From contig OY754330.1 of NCBI GenBank assembly GCA_963573305.1, forward strand, positions 3,348,001 through 3,412,000: a DNA stretch of 64,000 bases. Reading direction: 5' to 3'. Under the pieces are notes generated by a model, which made no database searches, was not told the origin of the DNA, and saw nothing but the letters and a program-made list of their open reading frames with translations. The stretch comes from Pyrrhosoma nymphula (lineage: Eukaryota > Arthropoda > Insecta > Odonata > Coenagrionidae). Of the stretch, positions 12,401 to 24,400 are shown in pieces (the first letter of the stretch is position 1; the number at the start of each line of letters is the position of its first letter). A program made the position numbers and the translations under genes.

Positions 12401-15400
12401 GAATACAGCCTCGAGGACCATTTTACATCAGGCGTTGTAACAGTAACTAAGGACAACACACACAGCCATGTCCTGGGAGGAGAAAAATCCTCCCCTGGTG
12501 GGATTCGAACCCGCGACCTTTGGGTTGGCAGGCGAGGACGTTACCCCGCCACCACCGAGGCCGACAAATATGTCATGCACATTATTTATACTCATAAATA
12601 TGCCTGTATATTTTTATTATGCCAATGGGTATTTTAATTAACATCATTAACTACGAGTTTGTTGATTCCCTTCCACCCACTCTATCTACGTAGGTGATGC
12701 CTGTAAATGGTCGAGGGAATGCCAGAATGGAAAGGAAGCAACATTCAATGAGTGTTATCAGCCTGCGTACGTCATTCTTCTTTCTCCCATACCCATCACA
12801 AACTTGTACTCACGCCAATTACAAGGGTCACTACTCTCAGATAACCTTCTACGCCTGCATCCCTCTTACATTCAATTGTAACGGGCTATATAATCGTTAC
12901 AGGATACTTTACTTTTTCATTGGTCTTCGGAAAATGTGAAAAATTTCCTCAGCATGACACAAATGTAGAGAGATGATACTCCAGTTTAAGGAAAAATTAA
13001 TTCCATTTTATGATGGGTTTAAAAGTTTAGAAATTGGGTTTTTCTTTTAAAATCATGTTGTACTGCTAACACCAAAAAAGTATTATCCTTGCTTCGCTAG
13101 GAAAACCTAGAATTTGTTACCTGAACAAGCAGTGTTTTGAACTTTACCGGAAAAACAAGGTAAAACTGTTTCCTATGAAACAGTTATCAAAATAAGGGCT
13201 TTTTAAAATAAAATCCGGTTGTTATCCAGTTGTTGTAGGTGTTAAAATTTTGTGGGGGAGGTGAAATAATTATCAAGGGAAAAATACTTGATTATCAAAC
13301 TTACAAGAAATACATACCAACTTGAATGAGAGGCATAGAAAAGGTGGGTCTTACAAAATTTGTCCACTTTTGATCTCCGAAGTGCATTATTTAGTACAAT
13401 TGGAATTGTAATAATTGCAGGCAAACTGAATAGCAGTTTGCTAAAAGAATAATTATTGTTATACCAATCCTGAAGTTAATGAAGGGACTACTATACAGGA
13501 GAACATTTCTTGCAGTTTTCTTCCAGAAGCCGGTGGAATTTGATTTTGTGCAAAGTAGAAGTGTCATGCATGATATTCTCAGTGATTTATGTGAACTTAA
13601 GGGGCCGTGTTTGAATGCAATGGAATAGATACAGTGTACTTTGGTAAACTAGTGTCTAACAGCATCAAACTGTTGTCATGGATATTACTCTCCTTGCGAA
13701 ACAGTACTGGATATCTTACAATCTGAGGTTGTGTGTGTGATTTCATGAATATGATAAGTGCATACATCAAGTGAGACGATGCCATTGAATTGCCCATTTC
13801 TCGTGTTATTTCTGATAGTCTCCTACTCCAAGCATGCTCATATTCGAAAGGAATCTTGTGTGCTTTTAAGATCATGTTTCAAATCTAAAGAATTATACTT
13901 TAATGCATGCTGAACCAGTTGATGTTAATATGACATAGTTAGTATCACAATTAGGTCAATTGATGCTCCAGTGCCACTTTTGTAGGAGGACAATAATTTG
14001 AAAGCATTATTATTCATCTTCCCAAAAGAACTTGAGAAACCTCTTGGATTTAATGAGGGACCTGAAAAAGATGGAAGCAAATTGACTGGGTATGATGAGA
14101 TTTATTTGTTTTGTTGATAACTTGAGTGTAAAAAATAAGCTTAGCAATGATGAAGTTTCAAGCGGTTTAACATCCAAATCGCAAGAGGATATTTTGGAGT
14201 TTATTGATAATAATAATAATATTTTATTGGTCCCAGGACTAGTTTTTACAAGTATAGGACATGTCAATATTACAAAAGTCTGATTACACTTCAGGTACAA
14301 GTATAAGACAGATCAAATTGCATGAGGATTAAGGAGTTGAATCTTACTTTGTCAATTTTCAATTTGCACAAACAAACAACATAAGAAAAAAACACAAAAA
14401 TGTTACCATTATTATTTTACATTATGCGCACATGATACAAAACACTGTCTATTTAGATATTCATTCACCGAGTAGAAGGCTCCATCAATTAAGAAACATT
14501 TAACCAATTTTTTAAATTGTTGTACTGTTTTAGTTGCCTTTATTTCTATAGGCAAGGAATTATAAAATTGCACACCAGTATACACTGGACTCTTGGCATA
14601 TTTTGAGAGGTTATGTGAGATGACTCTAAAGTCTTTGTTATGCCTCGTATTATGGTTGTGGATATCCTTGTTCTCTAGTAGATTGATAGAGGTATGTTGT
14701 TCCTTTACATATATAACTGAAGAGTATATATAAATACTTGGAAGGGTAAGGAGATTTAGCTCCTTAAAAAGATTTCTGCAACTAAATTTTTTATCAACAC
14801 CTGCCAATATTCTTACTGCCCATTTCTGTAATCGGAACAGTCTCTGGGTATGATGTGAATGGCCCCAAGCAACAATACTATACTTAAGCCTACTGTAGAT
14901 AAATGCATAATACACTGATAATGCAGTCTCCAGATTGGAGATTGGTACAAGCCGTCGCAGGAGGTAGCACCCAGATGATAGTCTGGAACACATGGAATCT
15001 ATATGTTGATCCCGTTGCAGGCAATCATCCACCAACACTCCTAAAAATTTTGAGGACTTTGATCCTGATAGTACTTTACCATTTAATTTAAGCAATGGAC
15101 TAGACAGTATTTTTTTTTTTATAAGGATGAAATTGCATAAATGAAGATTTTTTCTCATTCAATAGAACTTTGTTGTTTTCACACCACCTAACCATTGCAT
15201 CAATTGCACACTGAGTACCTGTAAATGATTGGTAATTATACTTAAGGAGATGATTGGTGTCATCTGCATACATTACAATGTCACCAGAATTGATATATGA
15301 AGGAAGGTCATTGATATATAGAAGGAAAAGTAAGGGACCTAAGGTTGACCCTTGAGGGACTCCTTTTGAAACTATAAGCTTGTCTGAGGAGACTTTAAGG

Positions 15401-18400
15401 TTAACCAGTTGGGTACGGCCTGTTAAGTAAGATTCAATCCAATGATTTGCCTTTCCAGAGATACCATAATTATTTAATTTGTTGAGCAATATGCCATGAT
15501 CAACACAATCGAATGCTTTCCTTAAATCATAGAAGATCCCTAGGATATTAGCCTTATTGTCCAGGGCTTGGAGTATTATATCAATAAATCTGTATATGGC
15601 ATGTTCTGTACTTTTACCTTTAAGAAAACCAAATTGTGAGCTGCTAATAATTTGGAATCTATCCAAAAAGGAAGTAATTCTAAGGGACATTACACCTTCG
15701 AAGACTTTTGAGAAAATTGAAAGAATACTGAGATCGGCCTGTAATCATTCATATCTAATCTATTGCCACCCTTGAAAATAGGAACAACTTTTGTCGTTTT
15801 TAATTGGTTGGGGAAAGTCCCTGAGGTGAAGGAAGCATTAATTAAATAAACTAAAGGAGTCACTATATGTTGTTTTACAGAGCCATTTAGGATAGAACAT
15901 GGAATACCATCACACCCAGAGGATTGCTTGTAACTAATTTTTTGAAGAATTTTTAGAACTTCCCTCTCCTCTGTTGGGTAAAGGAAAATGGAGCTACCAA
16001 CAGAATTATTTGAGGAGGGTATTTTCATGGTGGTTTTCTGTGGAGGAGTTTGAATTGGGAGCTGATTCACTGAGTCTATGAAGTGCCTATTAAAATGATT
16101 GGGCACATCATAAGTGTTAGTAATGATTTTCCCATTAATAGAAACAGAGTCAGCACAGCAATATTTTGATGGAATTGATGTAGCATTTTTTATAATACTC
16201 CAAGCAGTTTTACTAGGATTACTCGAATTCTCAGTCATTTTGACATTGAATTTCCTCTTGGCCCTGAGGATTAACTTTTTATATTGTTTTTTGCACTCTT
16301 TGTAGCAATTCTTGGCTTCCTCAGTATTCACTGCTTTCATATTACTATGAAGCATTTTTAGCCTATCTGACATATGTCTAATTTCAGGGGTGACCCACTT
16401 TTTTCTCATATTAAAACAATTTTTGGACTTGTACTGTTTCAGCGGGAAACAAATATCAAAATGGTGTTGAAAGATATTAATGAATTCATCATGTTTATCA
16501 TAAAGTGACTCAGCCTGATACATTGCCTCCCATGTTTCATATTCTAAGGCATAATTAAATTCGCTAAGGGCTGTTTTAGAAATACATCGCTTATGTATAG
16601 TGTGTCCATCAGACGTGTTTTCCACACTAACTTGCAATCGAATTAGTTGTGCTGCATGGTCAGAAAGATGGTTATCCACTACCGTTTCTTCTAAACAGGA
16701 AAAACTTGTAAAAATATTGTCAATTGTGGTAGTAGAATGTGAGGTTGTTCTTGTGGGTTGATTTACAGTATGCTGCATATTGAATGCACTAAAAACATCC
16801 AATAGTTGATTCTTACGTGAGGTTTCGACACTGAAGCCCAAATTGAAATCTCCAGCGACAATTGGGTTCCTATTTTTCTTGGATAACAATGTCAAAGTTT
16901 GCATTAGGGATCTTAGAAATTTCACAAAACCTCCACTAGGAGATCGATATACACACACAATCGGTATTATGATACCTTGAAAAGTGATTTCCACAGCACA
17001 ACATTCATAGTCAACATCTGTGCTGAACTTTACACAGAGAGTAGCATCTTTAGCTGTTATACTGTTTTTTTACCAAAATACAAACACCACCACCTTTATA
17101 AAGTTCCCTACAATAGAAACTTGCCACATAGTATCCTTCTATTCCAACACAGCAAACTTCATAGGGGTGAAGCCAATGTTCTGATACGCATAATACATCA
17201 GGTTTATGAATATCTGTAAAAATGTCCAGTTGATCAATTTTAGACCGGATACTTTGAACATTAAGATGCGTTACATTTAATTCACTTACAACAGATTTAT
17301 AGAAGTTTTGTTCTGGGTTTTGCACTAACTCAGTTTTCACTAAACTGTCCAACGAATAGCTGATATCTTCTTGATAATCTTCACAATCTTTATTACTATC
17401 TAGTCAAGACGCTTAGGTATCAATTATTGCGGCTTTACTTTCAGGATCAGCTACACTTTTATCCTGATTGATCAATACTCCAGATGCAGTACCACTTTCA
17501 TTACTTTTCGAGTAATTCTTATTTAACATGAACTTACAAATTGCAGTGTTCTTAGGCCACAGGCTAGTATCACGAACCTGGCTCAGGTAGGCAACATCAA
17601 CAGTTACTTTAAACGAGGCATAGGGGCCCTTTGCTTTTAAAGTTTCTACCTCAACAGGAGACTTGATTTTGGATTCCAGGTAATCTTTTATTTCATTATT
17701 TTTAGTACTAGGATCTAACCTCCAGACATGAATGTGTGCCTTCCTCTCTAACGCCTTGAAGGGACAGTCTGAATTGGCACTCGCAGAGCCAAATTTCCAA
17801 GCCCTCCGTCGACTTTTTTTACTCTCGTAGACGGTAAATCCTAAATTACTGTCATCTACCTTGTTTATAGTCTGCTGCTGCCTGGTTTCAATACTGGTTT
17901 TATTTGAGGATGGAAATGATTCATTCCCCGGTTCTTCCGGAGTTGAATTCTTTCGATCGCCAGTCTGCTTCAGCATACCCGACGAAGATGAAGGCGGCGA
18001 TAACGGATTCTTTAGGGATCCGATCGGGACGGACGGACCTATATTAAACCACCACCATCCCCCAGCCTAGGATGCCTTGAAACTTTAACGTAAAAAGCAA
18101 ACTTGCCGACACATGAAAATTATTTGAAAATGAAAAATCACCATCGCAAAACTTCATGGGTGGTTAGCTACGATATCTATCTACTAAAAATAACAAGATT
18201 GAGGAGGGGGTGCATGGTTACAGAAAAACACGTTTGTACTTTTTAAAATAAAAATTTATTCATTTTATTACGAAATGACATCACAATATTATGCGCCGTT
18301 GCTTTTTCTTTCAAAAGAGAATTTGTGCGGTGACGTAAGTATCATACGTCTGGAGATATCGAGGACAACTCAAGCAATAATTTAATGAAATTTCAATTTT

Positions 18401-21400
18401 TCATGCTCCCGTAACCAAGGCAACGGACCAACAATGTGGTGAAACAAAAAAAATTCAAAATCAAAGAGGTCGAGGATAATATCAGTCTTTTTTATTTTTT
18501 TGACTTGTAATTACCCAAAAGGGAAAATAAGAAACCTCCAAGAAAGAATTTCCTACCCTGCGTTGGAAGGAATCAAAGTACTTTTCGTGAATGTGACAAA
18601 ACTTGATCAAATTTACAAAATTTAAGAATACAACGAACACATTAATTAAAGTATTTTAAAAGTAATTTTTGACAATTTCTCGGAAAAGTCATGGTAACCT
18701 AGTGAACAATAATAAACAAATCGGGAGCATGAGAGTAGAAACGAGCTGTTTTCGGATCACATGAGTAGGAAATTCTCTTCTCAGCATTTCAACAATTTTA
18801 TGTACTCGCGTTGATAATTTGACAACATATTGCATATTCCAAAAGAGGTTACTTGTTCAAGTCAACCCGAAGTTCAGATCTGAATTTTCATTTGGGATAA
18901 CTTAAATGTCGATAATTTTAAGAATCCTAATAAAATCAACATTAATTGGTCTCTTTTTTACTACCAAAATATTGGATTGCGTCTTGTTAGGGGGATTTCA
19001 TAAGCGACAGTTTTTCTGATGACAGTGAGCGACACAAATTCCAGAACCTTTTATAATGTTATGAATTACTTTCATGGGAGCCTCTACGGTCAAAACTAAG
19101 AATGAAAAATATACTCTTGCATAGGAGTTTCTTTTTCATTATGTAATGATATACATATAACAATATAAATTATTTTTCAATCACAAGTTTACTGATTCAT
19201 GCATTTTAGGATCTGCGTGGTATATTATGAGGAGAAAAAAAACAGAAGGGAGATATAATAGAGTAAAACCTCTTTATATCGAATTGGAAGGGACCAACAT
19301 TTGTGACATTTTGATAATTGGAGGTTCACTATCAAGAGGTTTTAGCGGGATGAACATAATTTCTTCCTAATGGCCCTTTTAATCGATGAAATTGCTGATG
19401 TATTTTCAATCACTATATATTTGTACATTTTTAATTATACATACTTCTGATAGTTTTATGAGTGGAGTAACAATAAAGAAACATTACTTTAAGTAGTTTT
19501 TGCTGAAAAAAATTAGTGATGTGTTTGTTTCATTTTTTGATCTTGTTTTCATTGATTTTCATCTCATTTAATAAAGTCGTGTTCTCACTGTTGCAATCCT
19601 CCATATTTTAAAAAATCTTTCCATGACATCCAAAGCTTCCTGAACCTCTTTTCTGGTTGGAGCGGAAACTAATTCCTCATCATCATCTTCTTCTGCATAA
19701 TTGGTGACACCCCTCCAACTTCTGCCTCCACCTCTCCCACTGTCTCCCTCACATTTGGGGCACATGTAAGCAAAGCATCAAAGCATTCACAAAGTCATTT
19801 AATGGCAATTGCACATTCATTATTTTATTTATTTCATGCCATTCTGCTGGCTCATCCTCAAGTTCACTGTCTTCCTCACTTCTGCCCCCCATAAATCCTG
19901 CCTTGGTGGAACATTTCTCAATCACCTCAGACAGCAAAAAATTCCATGAAAGGCATAGCCTATGCATTGCTTGAAATATTTTCCACAAACACTTCTTTAT
20001 GACGTTTTTATCATTGACTGTCCTCAACATGTATGTCACCAATTGCTGTCTGCAATTTCTTTTCACAATGGAAATTATTCTTTGATCCAGGGGTTGCAAT
20101 CTGCTGGTGGTGTTTGGTGGAAAATACACTTTTTATGTTTCGTAAGCCAATCCCCTCAGTTGTATGTGCCGCACACTGGTCAATGAGGAGTAATATTTTC
20201 CAGTTGCTCACCCCCATATTCGAGTCTAACATGCTCAACCACTCACAGAATAAAGGTGATGTCATCCATGAGTTTTTGGAGTTTCTGTACAAGCAAGGAA
20301 GTTTTTGAATATTTTTAAAGCATCTAGGCTTTTTATATTTGCCAATGATAAGTGGCTCCAATTTCTCAGAGCCATTAGAATTAGCACAGAATAGCACTGT
20401 GAATCTTTCTTTGCTTTTTTTCCTCCATGTCAAGGTTGGTCTCTAACTGAAAGAGTTCTGTTAGGAAGCAAGTTATAAAAAAAAACTGCCTTGTCAGCAT
20501 TGAAAATGTCACATTGTTTATACCCCACTAAGATGGTCTGCTGAGTTTTTTTTTTCCAATCATTTTACCACTGTGTCACTTACAGACGCTTCTTCCCCAC
20601 ACATTTTCAATGTTTTTAGATTCCACCGGACTTAAAATTTCTGCAACCTTCCATTTGATGCCTGAAAATGTTCTATTCCCATTTTAAAGGCTATTTCCCT
20701 TCCCTTCATTTGTAGAATAGGTCCAGAAATGGGAATATTTCTTGCCTTAGCTTGCATTAACCAGTCAAATACGTGTTTATCTAATTGCTCACTTTTCACT
20801 GCAAGAGATTTTTTATCTATGCAGCCTCTATGTGCAGCTTCTTCAGTTTCTTTACGTTTTTTTTTAATGGATGTCAGGGTGGATGTTGGTATTCCAAAGG
20901 TTTCAGCTATGTCTATCTTCCGCTTCCCCTCATCAACGGCTTGGAATATTGCTAATTTACTCTGTCTTCAGCAGCCACCTTTTTCTGGGATTTGTCAATC
21001 CATTTTAGGCCTAAAATAAATCAGGTCATTTACGCTGTTTTCTTTCTTATTACACTGGTCAACAAAGATTTTGTCCTAGAGACGTTGTTGGGTGATCTTA
21101 GATGTATTTTTTGTGCTGATTCCGAATCTGTGCTAAGATTCTTTCTATCACGTCTAGTTTTCTTAGGACAGCTGCATGTATGTTTTTACTAGAACGACAG
21201 TAGTAATTTATTTCATTTATATATCGTGATAGTATGAGCAGGTGAAGATAAAATTTTCCTGTCAAAACATGTTGTCCTACGATGTCATTCCTTCCTGTCC
21301 TGTCAAAACATGTTTAAACTTGCACTATCCTATCGTTTTGTTCAAAGCAATGCTGAATCAGCTGCCACTGCACATCAGTATATGACTAACTACTGTCGGC

Positions 21401-24400
21401 GCGTGAAGACGTTTGTTTTTTCTCTGAAGATGGTTTGAGAATTTTGTTGCTCGCAGGAAATCACAGCTTATTACACTGTAATCATTGTGAAGTGGCTTAG
21501 CTTTCATCATGCCTAGACAGTGCGTGATGAACCACCTCGATGACTTTTGTTACGTGTGCGGTGAAATTACTTTCAAGGCTCAAAGGCGGAGCATTACTCC
21601 CTTTTTGAGACAGTGTTATAAACTTCATTTTGACTGTCCGTTGGGTGACCAGAATAAAGGATAGGCACCTCATGTGATGTGTAGCACCTGTATAATCGTT
21701 GTGAAGTGGCTTAGCTTTCATCATGCCTAGGTGTAAGGCTTCTCACTGGTTGGACTGAGGGTAAACGTCATATGAATTTGGCCATCCCCATGATTTGGTG
21801 GGATCCTAAGAATCATTTTTCAGACTGTTATTTTTGTTTAACAAAAATTAAAGGAATTACACCGAAGTCAAAACACAGTAAAAAATCCAAACAACCTGGA
21901 ATCAGCGATACGACCGGTCCCTCACTCTGAAAATTTACCAGTGCCGGAAACACCGGAAAATGTTAATCTTAGCGAAGATTCAGAAAGTAATCAAGAATGT
22001 GAGAATGAAGGATTTGAAAACTCGAAGGACCCAAATTTCAGACCGAGTACATCTGATGGACCACATTTTAGAACGCAGGAGGATTTAAATGATCTAGTGC
22101 GCAATTGAAATTTGTCCAAAAAGCAGAGTGAAATCTTAGGATCATGATTAAAGGGTTGGAAATTGCTGGATCCAAATACGAAAATTTCTATGCATCGATC
22201 TCACCATGACGAATTTAAATTATTTTTTTCTCAAGAAAACAACCTTATATTTTGCAATGATGTTCTCTCTGTTATGGATACTCTTAATTTTGAATACAAC
22301 TCAGATGATTGGCGTTTGTTCATTGATTCCTCCAAGGTAAGTTTAAAGGCTGTTCTCTTACATAATGGAAATGAACTCCCTTCGATACCGTTAGCTCATG
22401 GAACTGACATGAAAGAATCGTACTTTTCTAATCGTACTAATCGCAGTTACTTTTAGAAAAAATTCACTACGAAAAATATAAGTGGAAAATTTGTGGTGAC
22501 TTAAAAGTAATTGCAATTTTACTAGGCTTACAACTTGGCTACACGAAATATTTTTGCTTCATCTGCAAGTGGGATAGCAGAGACAGAAAAAATCATTACT
22601 TGATAAAAGATTGGCCAGAACGTAAAGCACTCGTTCCTGGATTCAAAAATGTCCTTGTTCAGCCTTTATTCGATCCGAAAAATGTTCTTTTGTCACCTCT
22701 ACATATTAAATTTGGACTTTTTTAAAAAATTGTGAAAGTCATGGACAAAAAATCCTGCTGGTTTTACTTATTTGAAACATAAATTTCCTAAAATCAGTGA
22801 GGCAAAGATCAAAGAAGGAATTTTTATTGGGCCTCAGATTAGGGAAGTGCTGAAAGATTCGGAATTTCAACAGCAATCGAGTTGAACGGAAAAAAGCACG
22901 TGGAACGCATTCAAAAATGTAGTTGAAAATTTTCTAGGAAATATCATGGCTGAGAATTATCGCGATCTGGTGGCTAATCTAATTAAATCGTACCAAAAAA
23001 TGGGCTGCAATATGTCTTTAAAAATTCACTTCCTCGACTCACACCTGGACTTACTTCCACTTGGCACCGTTAGAGATGAACACAGTGAGCATTTCCACCA
23101 GGATATTTAAACACATGGAAAAACGGTACCAAGGAAAGTTCAGCAACATGTTGGCAGATTACTGCTGGACACTTAAAAGGGACTTGCCAGATGCTAAATA
23201 TGCGAGAACATCCTGAGTAAGAAACCCATTTTTTTTATTCACGATTTATTTGCTGAAACCCCCTAAAAAAAATCTCTTTCAACGATCAATTGAACGCTAA
23301 GCTATTTTAAGTATTCTGATGTAGTTTCATTCGCGGCTGATAATTACTCTTGTACGTGGTTGTGAATGAATTCACATGATTGTTACTCATCGGAAAGGTG
23401 TAAGAAGTTGTTATTACAACGCTCGTAAGTTGTAACCTTTCCAAGGAATATGAGATAAAAAGTGTGGGAGTAAGGAGAACGATTGCCGCTGAATATTTCG
23501 TTCCGTAGAGGTAGTTGCGCAGTCAGGGGAGTGTTGTCTCAATACGAACCGCATAGGTTTTTCGAAATTAGAGAGGTACGATAGGAAGAGGTTTCCCTAT
23601 ATGGTTGCATACAAATTTGGCGGGACCTAGAAGATAATACGATAACCGGAGGTTTACGATAAAAAGAGGTTCACTAGGTAGAGGTTTTACTGTATATTGT
23701 TATTATGCAGTTATGCACTAAGCTATGTTTAAAATATGTATTTGAACTTACCATGCTTCATACTGGTACTGTAATACTGTCGAATACAAATTCACTGGCA
23801 TGCAGAGATCCAATAATAGAGGCGAATGCGACAGTGGTAAGGAGAGGTATCATATCATATACTTTATTAGACATAAAGCAAGGTACATTGCAATAGTCTT
23901 CGTACAAAGGGTAAACAGTAAGAAAATAAAAATAATCAGTAACATAAAAATATTCAAAAAACAATTTCTGGTTTACACTACATAAACTCATCAATAGAAT
24001 AAAAGGCTTTTGATACAAGCCATCTTTGGAGAACATGTTTGAATCTTAAGTAGGATACAGTTCTAGCCTCGTGAGGTAAAATGTTAAAAAATTTCAGGTT
24101 AATCACATTAAATTGATTTTTTGTTTTTGATAGCCGAAACTGTGGTATAACAAGCTTCTCCTTGTTCCTGGTGTCATGTTAATGGACACAATTTGCTGTC
24201 TTATAGAGTTCCATATTTTCTTTAACATTACATAAACATTTGTATATTTACAAACTATATACAGTCATAAATCTGAATTGTTTAAAAATTGGCTGGCAAT
24301 GCTCACGGAAGGGTGAATTGGAGATGATTCTCACAGCTTTTTTTTGACGTATGAATATGTCATTAACCCCACAGTTAAATGCCGTGACTCAAATGGCAAT

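Larger units (their letters stand above)
14204..18070 (-). mobile_element. non-LTR retrotransposon, CR1/Jockey group, nearly full length
   Basis: A LINE on the minus strand with ORF1, an APE endonuclease, reverse transcriptase and a 3' tail. The tail reads AATAAAATATTATTATTATT on the minus strand (14204-14230), so it ends in short ATT repeats and not poly(A), as in CR1-like clades. The tail phrase is shared with 3' fragments at 36358-36545, 41226-41284 and 60036-60500. ORF2 is broken into four frames. The 5' end near 18070 may be truncated because ORF1 remains open upstream without a clear start. Confidence 0.9.
19259..23694 (-). mobile_element. Tigger/pogo DNA transposon with foreign insert
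   Basis: TA (19259-19260) and TA (23693-23694) flank ends GAGTAAAACCTCTTTATATC and the inverted GTAGAGGTTTTACTG, typical pogo/Tigger termini. The transposase pseudogene lies on the minus strand in the left part. The right half (about 21240-23220) holds an unrelated + strand pseudogene, so the 4.4-kb length is explained by an insertion between the 5' TIR and the transposase. Confidence 0.85.

Noticed and set aside
12490..12564. Possible tRNA gene on the minus strand
   Set aside because: A and B boxes are present, but no acceptor or anticodon stems can be formed, and a SINE body with an A/T-rich tail follows. It is a tRNA-derived SINE.
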